A DNA stretch of 64,000 nt, from contig CM053144.1 of NCBI GenBank assembly GCA_028571685.1, positions 102,516,171-102,580,170 on the forward strand, written 5' to 3'. The translations under genes and the position numbers were made by a program. Origin of the DNA: Heterohyrax brucei. Its lineage: Eukaryota > Chordata > Mammalia > Hyracoidea > Procaviidae. Shown here in pieces: positions 37,336-49,080 of the stretch (positions are counted from its first letter, which is position 1; every line of letters begins with the position of its first letter). The notes beneath the pieces were generated by a model. It had not been told where the DNA came from and ran no database searches. It was given only the letters and a program-made list of their open reading frames with translations.

Positions 37336-37504
37336 CAGGGGTGTCACTAGGGTAGGTGTAACCCGGTGAAGTAATTCATAGCATCACACACACACACCAG
37401 ACCCTACCCTTGGTGGGCAGGGTCAGCTGGAGGAAACTATCCCCCTCCACCCACTGAAGCAGCATCTAGGCCCTGCTCCACTCCCCACCCCAGCCCTAAA
37501 GAAA
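37336..37504 (+). mobile_element. hAT-like element, left-end fragment
   Basis: CAGGGGTGTCACTAGGGTAG aligns with the left end of the element at 43,636. A short (ca)n follows and similarity is then lost. No right end is present. Confidence 0.45.
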
Positions 37505-38036
37505 TGGTGACATAATACTGCTGAACAGAATGTGTCAAAGGTCAACATAAGAAGACAAAGTATTATAATGAAATGTGTGAAGATGGGGAATTAGAAAACC
37601 ATAAGGGAAGAAGACAGTATTTCTCAAGCTGAAAGAACTGAATTAAAAATTCAAGCTTTGAGTTGCAACCCTGAAGGATTCTACCGGTAAGATACTGAAT
37701 GACCCAGGAAGCATCACAAGAAGGTAAAATACAGAGTCACTAGTCACTGTACTAAAACAAAGGCAGCCATTCAGTGATTTCCGGAGGCAGCACAGGCTCA
37801 GGAACCAACGGAACTGAAGGACGAAGACCAAGGTGCCCTGAAGGTACCAGCCAACAACAACGCCCCCTGAATGAAAAGAAAGACCCTCAACAAGATGGAC
37901 TGACAAAGTGACTGCAACAATTGGCTCAAACACACTGATTCTGAGGGGAGTGCAGGATCACGCAGTGTTCCATTCTGTTGTATATGGGGTGGTTATGAGT
38001 CACAACCAAATTGATAGCACCTTACAACCACAACTG
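37505..38036 (+). mobile_element. RTE LINE with internal deletion
   Basis: The left part (37,505-37,868) matches the linker/RT region (tttctcaagctgaaagaact, gagttgcaaccctgaaggat). The right part (37,870-38,036) is the 3' terminus (ctgcaacaattggctcaaac, acaccttacaaccacaa-like tail). Most of the RT domain between them is missing. Confidence 0.7.
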
Positions 38037-38234
38037 AAGTGATCTTGCTCATCAGGCCAGGTTTGGGCATCATTTTTGGCTCCTTTGAATGTGCAAAGTG
38101 TACTCTGCTCAAAAAACACAAGAGATATTTACAGGTTTATTTGATTGAAGATTTAAATATTTTATAAATCTAGGACTCACTCTACATGCCACAATGTTTT
38201 CTTTGCATGTATAAATTACACATTAACTCCAGGC

Positions 38235-38400
38235 TAGTGGTTCTCAAATTCGGTTGTACATTGACACAACCTGAAGAGCTTTTAAAAATCCAGGCCAAAC
38301 CCCAGTCCAGTCAAATCATAATTTCTAGGGACGGACTTGTTATTAGCAATTTAAAACCCTTCAGATGATTCCAGTGTGCACTCAAGTTTGAAAACTACTG
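38235..38400 (+). mobile_element. MER5A-like hAT MITE
   Basis: Terminal inverted repeats tagtggttctcaaattcg and ...aagtttgaaaactactg, 166 bases apart. The flanking 8-mers ctccaggc and ctctagga match at 6 of 8 positions, as expected for an old hAT target duplication. Confidence 0.7.
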
Positions 38401-38794
38401 CTCTAGGATTTATGATCAGACCATACAGAACTGAAATGTAATTCTCTCACTTTTTCCCACCAACCCTGACTGTAATTACTACTCCTTGCTACTTTGATTA
38501 TAAAACAGAAGGAGAGAAGTTGAAGATTAGGATGGGGGACAGGAAAGCTAGGAAAAAAGCAGGTGGAATCACCAATAACAGCTACTACTTTGCAAGTGTC
38601 TTATAGTGTCTCATTTGTACAACATATGTATATATTCTTCTAAGCTACAAAAGATTATAGTGCTACAATGCTTCTTTACCATCAAACACTTCTGTATTTC
38701 TTAAAAACAAGATGTTCTTCTACATAAACACAGTACAATTATCAGTATCAGAAACTTAACATTTATACAGCACTATTATCTAATCTGAGTACCT

Positions 38795-38942
38795 AGAAGC
38801 ACAATAGTTAAGAGTGGCTGCTAACCAAAAGGTCAGCAGTTCAAATCCATCAACTATTCCTTCGAAATTCTATGGGGCAGTTTCTACTCTCTCCTGCGGG
38901 GTTGCTACTAGTCAGTGTCAAGTCACTAGCAACAAGGTTTTT
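38795..38942 (+). mobile_element. AfroSINE
   Basis: agttaagagtggctgctaac, gcagttcaaatccatcaact, ctatggggcagtttctactc, tail agtcactagcaacaaggttt. Confidence 0.8.
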
Positions 38943-39542
38943 ATCATTAACTAATTTATACATCTTATTCAAATTTCACTGATTTTGCGCTAATGTCATT
39001 GATAGCAAAAGAAGAAAAATTATTTTTTCTGACCCAAGATCATACATTTCATTTAGTGGCCAAGTCTCTTTAGTTTCCTTACAGCTCCTCAGTGTTTCTT
39101 TGACTTCCAGGGACCTTTACCCCCAAGAAGTATACAAGCCCTTAATTTAAATCTGTCTGATGTTCTCTATGAATATGTTTAGATTATGAATTTAGGAAGG
39201 AATGCCAAAGAAGTTACATTGCCTCCTTTCCAATGTATAATAAAAAGAAGCACAAAATTTTTCTATGTCTTACTCTTAGAGATATTATCTTTTAACAATA
39301 GTTAGGTGGTGTCTGTCGGGATCTTCCAGTGTGGAACTATTCATTTCCCTTTGAAACTAATAAATATCTTCTGGGGAGATATCCTGAGGCTACGTAAATA
39401 TTCTGTTTGTAATAAAACTTTCACCCATTAACTTTTAGCATTTATTCTTAATTCTAGCCTGAAACCATTACTATTATGGTGATTGTCAAATAGTTTCTTG
39501 TCTACTTTTTTTTAATGTTGTTTAAACACATCAATAATTACA

Positions 39543-39626
39543 ACCTGGAAAACCCTACTAGACCATTCTACTCTGTCATATATGGTCACAATGAACAGTA
39601 AGTCACTTGATGGCACAGAGTAAGTT
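39543..39626 (+). mobile_element. AfroSINE 3' half
   Basis: ctggaaaaccctactagacc, cattctactctgtcatat and cagtaagtcacttgatggca. 5'-truncated. Confidence 0.6.
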
Positions 39627-40050
39627 CACCTACTTTTTCAGTGACATCAAACAGTTCTACTTTCTGGAATTGGTAACACTAACCAAGCACTAGTTTTGCT
39701 TAATTGCATTCTCAGAACTATTTAATTTCTAATAAGTCTAACTAGGTCTGTGTCATTCAGTACATTCTGGGGCTTTCCTACTTGGACTGGCATCAAGCAG
39801 ACACCTGGAAAATCCTTCCTAGTGGGCCTTTTTGAGCTCACTCAAGATTTTCAGCCCATGAACTCTCTGACTTTCTCTGAGTTTCAAGGCCTTTAGTGAA
39901 GAACAACAGTGGATTCCTAAGGTTTTTGAAATGGTAATTGGTCCACAGAAAGGCCACCCACAACTGTATTTCAGACCAGTCATAATTGTTTTTCTGAGAC
40001 TCAACCTAGAGACTACAGAGCCAAATCGATACACTTAGATAATTTATTTG

Positions 40051-40220
40051 GAAACCCTGGCAGTATAGCACTTAAGTGCTACATCTGCAAATCGAAAGGT
40101 AAGAAGTTCGAATCTGCCAGGCATTCCTTGGAAACTCAATGGAATGGTTCGACTCTGTCCCATAGGATGACTGTGAGTCAGAATCGACTGGACGGACAGT
40201 AGTTGATTCGGTTTTTGTTT
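40051..40220 (+). mobile_element. AfroSINE with well-kept B-box
   Basis: aagtgctacatctgcaaatc (head), agaagttcgaatctgccagg (B-box close to GTTCGAATC), gagtcagaatcgactggacg, tail gattcggtttttgttt. One of the least diverged copies here. Confidence 0.85.
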
Positions 40221-41279
40221 ATTTTCAAAATACATCCTTCCTTCTATCATCTGCATTTTGCTGTTAAACCTACTTAATGGATTTTTAAATTTCACATAAT
40301 ACATTTTCCTGTTCCACAATATCGATTTGGTTCTTTTTCATAGTTCTATTTTGCTGCTAAGATTCATTGCCTCTTAATTCATAATGAACTTTTTTTTGTA
40401 AATTACTTCTTTAAAATTCTTATCTGCTGATCTAACATCTGGATTATAGTAAATTGACTCTCTTCATTGTTTTTTAGGAAAATGTTTACCTTCTCTTCAT
40501 TCTTCATACGTCAATTACTTCTGGACTGTATCTTGAGCACTGAGAATGATTAAGAGACTTGATTCAGTTATGACATTTTGAAGAGTACTGACTACATTTT
40601 TATTATTGTTGGTTTGTGTGTGTGTGTGTTAAATGGAAATCTCTCTTCTGACAGAGCAGCAGCTCAAATCTTAGTTCAGTTCCTTTAGCCACAACTGAAC
40701 TGTTTCGAATCTCCCCCACATAAGCACAATTTGGGATCAGCCAGAGATCTGGGCAGAGTTTGTGCTCAGAAATTTGGGCTCTGCCTCTCTGGTTCTTTCC
40801 TCTACAAGATTTTATCTTTAATTTTCCAGTGGCTATGGTTCCTCTGAAGTCTATCCTCTACCTATTTAAGCTAGTCAAACTGTGTACAGTTTCATTTAAT
40901 ATAGGACTTAAATGGCTGGTCTTGTATGGCTGACTGGGACCTGCCCTAAGGAAAAAAAGCAAAAAAAATGTCACCAAATGATAGTCCTTCCTTCCAAGTG
41001 TCCAGTACCTGCCCGTATTTACCTGCTTTTGATAATGTTATAATGCCCTCAGGTACTTTTTATATTTTCTCCAACACTGTTGTCATTTATAGCTGTTAGC
41101 AGTAGTACTTGGCCATTACCAAAGACAGAACTAATCAATCTCACTGAATTCAGCAGCTATTTGAGATAATGAATTTCCCTTTATCAAAAACATTGCTACA
41201 TTTAATTTATCTCACGCACTTGGCTGGCATTTTTGTTAATTCCTTCATTTGCTTAACAGAAGCTTGCGTAAAGCCCGTT

Positions 41280-41385
41280 GTTATAGAATCAAGAAAGGGG
41301 GGAGAATAGAAGAAGCCAAGGTCCTTCCCCTCAGAAAGTTAGAAATCTAGTTGGAGAAATGAGACATAGACTAAAAAAGAAAAAA
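41280..41385 (+). repeat. L2-like remnant
   Basis: gccaaggtccttcccctcag and aaatctagttggagaaatga follow the L2 3'-region pattern. Weak. Confidence 0.3.
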
Positions 41386-41456
41386 AAAAAAAGGTTACAT
41401 AACATGCAAAATTGTGTGTGACTGAGTACCATATGAATGTTACAGCAGAGTACCCT

Positions 41457-41612
41457 TGTTACTCAAAATGCTGCCAGCAGTATTGGCAATTCCTGGGAGA
41501 TTCCTACACATGCAGAATCTCAGGCTCCACTTCACACTAACTTAGTCAAAATCCGCATTTTTTTTGTAAGATTGTCAATGACTTCTGTCAGCACTAAAGT
41601 TTAAGAAGTATT
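41457..41612 (-). mobile_element. MER5A-like hAT MITE
   Basis: ttactcaaaatgctgccagc, atgcagaatctcaggctcca and gcactaaagtttaagaagta follow the MER5A order. Confidence 0.55.
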
Positions 41613-41694
41613 TATCTAGAAATTCAGAAGAGAGGACTTCTTGTATGATATTTCATAGGGGATTTCAAGTAGAACGTGAAATTTCAGGTTCTGG

Positions 41695-42212
41695 TGTCAG
41701 GGTCCAGATTTCAAGATGCGACGCAGATTTTCTTTAAAGTCAAGTTTTATTAAAAAATGTGCCCAATAGGGAAAAAAGGGGCTGGTGCACCTGGGATGCA
41801 CTCCAAACTACACAGAGCTGGAGGCGACTCCCAGCTTCCCTAGCGTGCACCATTTAAACTGTGAAACCGCAAAGCAGGGAGGAGGAGCTGACCTTTGCAT
41901 TGATTGGCTGAGGCCATATGGAATTTCTGTTAGTTACAAAATATAGTCATTAGTGAATGTTTCAGCCACATGGAATCCCTGTTAGTTGTAAAATGTGGTC
42001 ATCAGCAAATGTTTTAGTAGATTGTGGTCAAGGTCTAGGGGTCATTTGTAAGGCTGTCTCCAGGCTTTGTCTTGTGACAGATGTTTTGTAAGACAAAGGT
42101 GAGATTACTCTATGGTATTTTCTGCTATTAAGTTGTTTCCCGGGGCTTTCTACCTTAATACCTTGAATTTTTACTGTGCCCCTCCTCAAAATGGAGTTGC
42201 TTATGTCTCATT
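41695..42212 (-). repeat. ERV1-type solo LTR
   Basis: The minus strand opens TGAGACATAAGCAACTCCAT and ends ...GGACCCTGACA, with a poly(A) signal near its 3' end (reverse of tttattaaaaaa). It contains an imperfect internal duplication (catatggaatttctgttagt and catggaatccctgttagttg). No matching target duplication was found. No internal viral genes are present. Confidence 0.7.
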
Positions 42213-43635
42213 CAACACTGAATGGTCAAGATGCTAGAAAGAGCATTTTAGATGGAGAACATAGGATCAAGCTGGAATGAGTTCACATTGGTGAGTAGTT
42301 AATGAGAATCTCATAAAAGAAAGTTCAGCCATATTAGTTGAGTGCTTTCAACAGCAAGTTAGAAAAGAAATCCAGAAAAAAAAAAAAACTCACAAAATAA
42401 GAGTATCTATCATCTCTCTTAGCTGGAAGTCTGGAGGTATATCAGTTCTATGGATGGGTAGTTCAGTAACTCAGCAATGCCATATGAAAAAAAAAAAGAA
42501 AATCAAATGCCTTCTATTTTCTGCTCTGCCATCCACTGACCCCCAACATACTGACTGCTTTCTTAGGGTGCCTCCTCTTGTCCCATAACCACCTCATAGC
42601 TCTAGATGCCCAGTTCAGCTTCAAGAGCTCTGTGAGGCATTAAACACACCTACCCTGTCTTTTCTTCCTTAACAATGACAAAAATCCTTCCCAGAAGCCC
42701 TCAAATGATGTTCCCTCATGTCCCACTGGCCAGAACTTTGTTATAGGCACATGTATTAACCAAGCACTCAGAAAACTCAACGAAAGCACTGTGGTTGGTT
42801 TAGATCAAACCAAAATACCTCTTTGTTTGACGAAGAGCCCAGTCATACTCAAAGTAAACACTCCCCCACAGAGGGGGAATAAAAATTATGAATGTTTCTA
42901 TCTTTAACAAAGTTCTATTTTCAATGGCTGTTGTTGAAACAGAAAGCATCCTTCCACCCTTTTCCTTCCTAATTATCACCAATTCTCATTGAGTTGTCTT
43001 CTATAATCAACATCATTTATAAGAAGGGAAGCTTTAGAAACAATGCATAGCAATAATTTAATAGTGAACATATAGAAAGATAAAGAATATAATGATTTAA
43101 TCTGTCATTTATCGTAGTGCTCATTTGACCCACAGGAAACACCTGAATCCCACATTTTAAAAAACTTGCTTGATTTTACATTTAAGAATGTCATTATCAC
43201 AAAAATTCCAAACTATGACAAATTAATAAATTTAAAACCCAAGCACTTTTTCTCCTGGTTTGCATTTGATTTTCTAATGCAGAGAATAGCACTTAAGATT
43301 TACTGAGTGACATCTGCTTAATTAAATGTCTATTTCATCCTGCTTGTTAAAGGGATCATTACATAGAAAGTCAGCACCGGAAGAGTAATTAAAGTGCAAC
43401 CAAAGAAAAGGACTAACCTTGTAACATACTATAATTAAAAATAAAACAAGAGCAATATGCTCAGACAATTACCTGTATTTATCAGGACACTTGTCATTAC
43501 ATTTGAAACCTTATTCTGAAAGTCTCCAGTTTGCTTTTTTCTGTACTAGTGTGTATGACTGAATATTTCACTTCCCAGGGGCACCTCTTTTGCAAATATT
43601 TTTAAATTCAATCTTCAGTAAAGCTCACCTCTTAA
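42213..43635. other. intronic sequence, unassigned
   Basis: Short A-runs at about 42,376 and 42,487; otherwise no recognised feature. Confidence 0.3.
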
Positions 43636-44091
43636 CAGTGACATCACTAAGGCAGGTGTTACCCACTGCAGTACTTCATAATGTCATCTCTGCCATGCTA
43701 ATTACCACAAAACTGTAGCTAAAATACCAGCAACTTTCAGAAAACCAGCAATTACAAAAACCCTAGCAGCAACAAAAACACTGCATGCTTGTTGTGTATG
43801 CAGATAGCACCACGTGTTTCAAAGCACCACTGTGATTGGGTAATGACAACAGCTGCGACTGAACCACATCAGCATGTTCAAAAGTAAATCAACATAGAAT
43901 TGTAGCCTTGTAGGTAAAATGATACATGTAAGCAGGGTTATGAAAACATTTTTAATTGACTACAGGAATGTTTCTATTAAAAAAAATAAATTTCTGCTGA
44001 AACACTACAGAAAAACTTTGTAGACATTTTGGTGTCACCGTCTCTGATAGTGTCACCTGGTGCAATCAACATCCTCCCAGTGACACCACTG
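43636..44091 (+). mobile_element. non-autonomous hAT-like transposon with 8-base duplication
   Basis: 456 bases with ends CAGTGACATCACTAAG and (reverse) CAGTGGTGTCACTGGG, matching at 12 of 16 positions. The flanks cctcttaa (43,628-43,635) and cctattaa (44,092-44,099) match at 7 of 8. No transposase frame. Length, TIR and 8-base duplication fit the hAT superfamily. A partial relative lies at 37,336. Confidence 0.7.
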
Positions 44092-44702
44092 CCTATTAAA
44101 AGACTAGGAGTTATCTCCTGCTTGTGGTCATTTTACAAGAACAAAACCCTCATGTGTAAGTCTTGCAGTGCCACTAGTAACGGAGCAGTGACTGGGGTCA
44201 GCCAACAGAGGGACACCTGCCAAACGGCAGTTGTTGGACGGGAAGGGAAACGACAGAGGCTCTGGGACCCTTCCTAGAACTGTGAGCAAAGATGAAACCG
44301 AAAGCTTGAGAAATAACCTCTTTCCTTAAGAGAGGATAAACCAGTAAGAACAGTTTTTAAAAACAGCCATTAATGTTTTGCTTTTCCTTTCCTGACTCGA
44401 CAGCACTTGGCTTGGCTTCCTGCTAAGAAAAGAAATGGCTCTTCTTTGTCTTTCCCAAAGGCTTATAGATCAAATATTACAGGAAGACAACCTAAGTGGT
44501 TTGCGTGTCCTACAACTATTGTTTGCCTTGAAGAAAAAAGATAAGTAGTTTTAAGGCATCTAGAAGGACCTGAGACCCGCATCCCCAACTAGCGGTTGTT
44601 ACAACTGTGCTGCAAAGTGGCAGTCTAGAGCTACAGCTTAGTGCCTAGACTTAAGTCTTGATTCTACCATTTTCTAAACAAGTAGTACTAAATACATGAT
44701 TT

Positions 44703-45070
44703 AGGAATCCCTGGGTGGTGCAAATGGTCAAAGGCGTGAGTACTAGCTGAAAGCCAAGCAGTTGGAACACCTGTAGAAGCATTTTGGACAACCAGGTAGT
44801 ATGTAGTGGTTAAGTACTACAGCTGCTAAGCAAAGGGTTGGCAGTTCAAACCCACCGGGCACTCCTCGGAAACTCTGTGGGGGCAGTTCCACTGTGTCCT
44901 ATTGGGCCACTATAAGTCAGAATTGACTTGGAGGCTCTGAGTAGGAGCGCCTTGGAGGACAAGCCTTTTAACGTGCCCCACAGCCTCAAAAACACTATGG
45001 AGCAGTTCTCTTCTGCATACATTGGGTCACCACGGGTCAGAACCGACTCAACTGCAACTGACAACAAACA
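44703..45070 (+). mobile_element. AfroSINE variant containing a second AfroSINE
   Basis: The outer SINE head is aatccctgggtggtgcaaat (44,703-44,793). Its body resumes at about 44,946 with gcgccttggaggacaagcct and ends gactcaactgcaactgacaa. Between them lies a complete inner copy (44,795-44,940: agtggttaagtactacagct, ttggcagttcaaacccaccg, gtcagaattgacttggaggc). Confidence 0.75.
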
Positions 45071-45094
45071 CATCCTCTACCCATTCTTCGAATC

Positions 45095-45204
45095 ATTTCT
45101 TCACCATGAAATGGTAATTACAGTCATTGGGCCTACTTGTTTAAACAAGGATCAAATGGGATAACATATACAAAATGCCTAGCTCCAAGTAAGGGCTCAA
45201 CGAA
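45095..45204 (+). repeat. MIR SINE 3' fragment
   Basis: accatgaaatggtaattaca, aaggatcaaatgggataaca and gtaagggctcaacgaatggc. Confidence 0.55.
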
Positions 45205-45232
45205 TGGCATTTATTATTATTATTATTATTAT
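45205..45232 (+). repeat. (ATT)n microsatellite
   Basis: About nine att units at the end of the MIR tail. Confidence 0.9.
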
Positions 45233-45959
45233 TTCATCTCATTTAGCCATTACTAGTAATCTGACTCTACTAGGCCCAAGTTGGGGTCACATATGCTGAG
45301 CTCCACACTAGCAAATGGAAACCTAAGTTTCTGTTTCCTGTCAATGCCTGACTTTCCCGGCATTTTGGAACTCTCGTCTGACTTTAAAACTAAATGCTGC
45401 GTAATTCATGAACTACTAAAGTCAGTGAGTTCAAACAAAAAATTAATGTTTTGTTTAAAATTTATTTTGGCAACTGCAACATAGTATAGAAAAAAATGTC
45501 TCAGATTCTACTTCTCACCACCACCAAAGGAAAGGTTATTTGCATTTTTCTTTATATTTAAGTTCCAAGTAATAAAAAACTTCCAGGAGTTACCAACATT
45601 TTGTTTTGTTTTGTTTTCTATACAAACGTATTTTAACACTGGCCTGGAAATCAGAAGACATGCTTTAAGTCCAACTTCTTTAACAAACTCCCCGGGTTTA
45701 AATCAGGCACTTCTCTAGACCAGAATTTTCTGAGCAAATTGGACAAGACAGTTCAGATTGTAAGACTTTAGAATTAAATAAAATCTATAGCCCTTATACT
45801 TCAATAGTTTTATGACTCTCATGCATTTATTTAGCAGCAGTGTCACCTTTATGGCATTTGCTGATAAAATACTGTTACATATCTTTGGTAGAAAACAAAG
45901 TTCAACTCACGAAGATGTCCACAAGTTAAACATCTTTTTCTGCTCATGCCTAGTTTTAA

Positions 45960-46320
45960 ATTCCTTAACTTCTCTAAGTACTATATATTCCTCAAGGCTC
46001 ATGTCATTCTCACTATGTCCGTGATGTCATTCCCAATCTACCAACTCAGGGCTCTGCCTTGTCCTTTGAACTCCCATGGCAGACTGCTTTTTTTGCCCTG
46101 ATATCACCATGTCAGGCTTAGTGTCATAGAATCTTATGTCCCACTCTTCCCACAGCAGAGAGAAGCTCCTTGTTAAAACTACTCTGATTTCATGGGTAAT
46201 TATTGCTATTTGAGTGCAGGAAGTATTTTTACTCATGGTATCTCTCATATCAAACAGAATTGCACCCTCCACATAACAAATATGCAGGTAGCAACAGTTG
46301 AATTAGATTAAATTAAAATC
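45960..46320 (+). repeat. L2 LINE 3'-end remnant
   Basis: attcctcaaggctcatgtca, gtgatgtcattcccaatcta and aatatgcaggtagcaacagt fit a decayed L2 terminal region. Confidence 0.4.
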
Positions 46321-46729
46321 AATGCTTTCTTTACTGGGAAGACTTCCTAGGAGACATATTCAGTGTATTACTAATATGATGTACATTCAATGTTCTGCTA
46401 ATAAGTTTCTGTGTCATTAAAATGTCACCTTAAAACTACAATAGTATAAAAAAAAAACACATATAAGTTAATTAAACAGTTCAAAGAGCCATCTTCTTTC
46501 AGATTTCCAAAAATATATATTTTTTAAATCTTACATTTCACTCATTTGGTGAATCAAATTAAAATAATGGCCGCATAAATGTTTTATAAAAGATAAACCA
46601 CACTATAAACAGTGTATTCTAAATTACTTAATAGTATCATAGTATAAAACATCATTTTCTTGCCTGGAACCATAAAATAAAGAGATTTCACTACTGATGA
46701 TAAAAAGATAAATCTATTTTTTAACTCAC

Positions 46730-46824
46730 CTAATTTGACAGATTAATGGCATATCAATAAGAAATATCTCATGGCCTTGTAACAAAGATGAATCATATCT
46801 TTCAAAACATTTATTTTTTAATAT
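46730..46824 (-). CDS. candidate internal exon 5 of an unidentified gene
   Basis: A 95-base segment, phase 0 to 2, starting ILKNKCFERYDSSLLQGHEI and ending DMPLICQI. The acceptor gtattctttccag|AT and the donor TAG|gtgagt are near-perfect. The other two frames stop within about ten bases, so only this phase can be coding. It sits about 80 bases left of the MaLR element at 46.9 kb and outside any repeat. The product is not recognised. Confidence 0.6.
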
Positions 46825-46907
46825 CTGGAAAGAATACAGCAATATTTTTATTTTTGTAATGTTTTATGTTCCCTTAAATGATATACTATAAGATTAGTAA
46901 TAAGCAT

Positions 46908-48913
46908 TGTCTTGGTTATCTAGTGCTGCTATAGCAGAAATGTCACAAGTGGATGGCTTTAACAAATAGACGTTTACTCTCTCATAGTCTAGTTGGCTAA
47001 AAGTCCAAATTCAGTGTATCTGTTCCATGAGAAGGCTTTCCTCTGTTAGGTCTGGAGGAAGGTCCTTGTCGTAAATCTTCTAGGAGCTTCTTCATGCAGG
47101 AACCCTCCTCAGTCTAAAAGACATGCTTGCTCCCAACACTGTTTTCCTGGTGTTCTGAGGTCCCCATGCTTTTCTACTCACTTCTTTCTTGTGTATCTCA
47201 AAAGAGGATGACTTAAGACAAAATCTAATCTTGTAGGTCTCATCAACATAACTGCTGACAATTCATCTCATTCACATCATGGTGATAGGATTTATAGCAC
47301 ATAGGAAAATCACATCAGGTGACAAAATGGTAGAAATTATACAATATTAGTAATCATGACATAGCCATACTGATGCACATATTTTGGGGGAACACAACTC
47401 AATCCACAACATTATGCCATTGGGCCCTCAAAAATTCACGCTCTTGCCTCATACAAGACATAATCACCCCATCATATCATAGCAAAAGTCTTAAATCAAC
47501 TCCAAGTTCAAAATTCAAAATCTGCTTTTCATCTACAGAATGCAGAAAACAAGTTATCTGCTTTGAAAGTAGATTGGTGGAACCAGCACAAGCTAAACAT
47601 TTCCATTACAAACAGGAGACACTGGAGGGAAAGAAGGTAAAACACACACCAAGCAAGTTAACAGAACACATTACATTAGCCCTCAAGTCTTGAAAATTAA
47701 TTTCCTGTTCTCAGAAAACATTCATACAGTAGCCCTCCATACTCCAGGCATTGGTCACACTCTCCAGATTCTGAGTGGAGAAGACCCCTCAGTCCTAGGC
47801 TTCAGTTCTACCTTTCATGTGCACTGGGACCAGAAGCCATGGTTCCACATTTTGAAACCTAAAAGGTCATGGCCATATCCTTTGAGACTGAAGCAGCTGA
47901 GCTTCCTGCGTTCCTAGTCTCTTCGGCTTCTGCTTCCTAGTTCCTTGGTCTCTCTGCTCGTGCATGCTTTCCTGGCACAAGCATTCCAGGGCCCCACATC
48001 TCCACTGATAAGCGCCTGGAGGCACCTTACCCCACCAGTAAACTTCAGCTGGAAGGAACTCAGCTCTGTTGTTCTGTGGGCTGGCAAGCCTAGCTCTACC
48101 AATAAGCATCTAGAGGTACCCCACTCCACCAGAAAGCCTCCCTCCAAAGGCACTGAGCTCTCTCACTCCATCCGTCCACTCCAGCACTGTCTGGTGCTAG
48201 TCTCCTGGTTTTGCTATTGCCAGTCCTCTGCTGACGCTGGTCCTCTGCTGATGCTGGTCCTCTGCTGACGCTGGTCCTCTGCTGCTGCCGGTTCTCTGCT
48301 GCTGCTTCTCACCATCTGCACCATCTTTAGTATTCTCACTTTTTTCCCCTGAGTCCTCTATCCATTGACACTTTCAGAGCCACTTCCACATTTTAAGAAT
48401 GTGTTAGAGTGGCATCCTGTTCTCAGTACCAAATTATTAGTTACCTAGTGCTGCTATAGCAAACAGAAGTTTACTCTCTCACAGTCTAGTGGGCCAGAAG
48501 TCCAAATTCAGGGTGTCAGCTCCTTGGGAAGGCTTTCTCTGTCAGGTCTGGAGAAAGGTCCTTGTCATCAACCATTCCCTGGACTAGGAGCTTAGCCATT
48601 CAGGAGCACCAGGTCTAAAGGATACACTCTGTTCCCAGTGCTGTTTTCTTGGTAGTGTGAGGTCCTCACTTCTCTATGTATAATTTCCTTTTTTATATTG
48701 CAAAACAGACTGGCATAAGACACAATCCAATCTTGTAGATCTCGTCAACGTAACTGTCGCTAATCCATCTCATTAACACCATAGTTACAGTATTTACAAC
48801 ATATAAGAAAATACATCAGATGACAAAACAGTGGACAATCACATAACACTAGGAATCAAGGCATAGCCAAATTGATACACTCAGTTTTGGAGGACACAGT
48901 TTAATCCCTGACA
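46908..48913 (-). mobile_element. MaLR element with two LTRs and internal region
   Basis: Two direct LTRs (46,908-47,411 and about 48,431-48,913) flank about 1.0 kb of internal sequence. The internal part contains the THE1/MST-type block gacataatcaccccatcata, then agtcttaaatcaactccaag. Flanks are agcat (46,903-46,907) and ggcat (48,914-48,918), a 5-base duplication with one change. The right LTR lacks about 25 bases present in the left. Like other MaLRs it encodes no recognisable gag or pol. Confidence 0.75.
48223..48307 (+). repeat. 17-base tandem repeat, five units, in the MaLR interior
   Basis: The unit GTCCTCTGCTGACGCTG is repeated at 48,223, 48,240, 48,257, 48,274 and 48,291, with divergence growing toward the last two. 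Confidence 0.85.
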
Positions 48914-48991
48914 GGCATAAGGTCACCCTGCCTGCAAACTGGACTAACTTATCTGGTTTCATCTGGTCAAACAGCTCTTGCTTAGCCACAC

Positions 48992-49080
48992 CAGTACAGC
49001 CAACAAAAGCAATTCATTGCCTAAATCTTCCATATTAAGCTCTGCAGTAGGTTCTGGATAGGTTTCAAGGATGTTATCAA
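48992..49080 (-). CDS. candidate internal exon 4 of an unidentified gene (ambiguous)
   Basis: An 89-base segment, phase 1 to 0, reading VDNILETYPEPTAELNMEDL and ending GNELLLLAVL. The acceptor is attcctggatcag|TT (moderate) and the donor is CTG|gtgtgg (weak). Its length and phase are what is needed to bridge the 58.5 kb and 46.8 kb exons. The caution is that a second protein-like reading, one frame over, continues past the proposed donor to about 48,914 (AFVGCTGVAKQELFDQMK and onward). That would fit a frameshifted processed pseudogene cut by the adjacent MaLR element. Confidence 0.35.

Noticed and set aside
40614-40628. Short (GT)n as a structural element
   Set aside because: Ordinary short microsatellite.
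43471-43513. Donor-flanked minus-strand segment (NKVSNVMTSVLINT) as an extra exon
   Set aside because: Its phase does not join the 46.8 kb exon without a stop, and the acceptor is weak.
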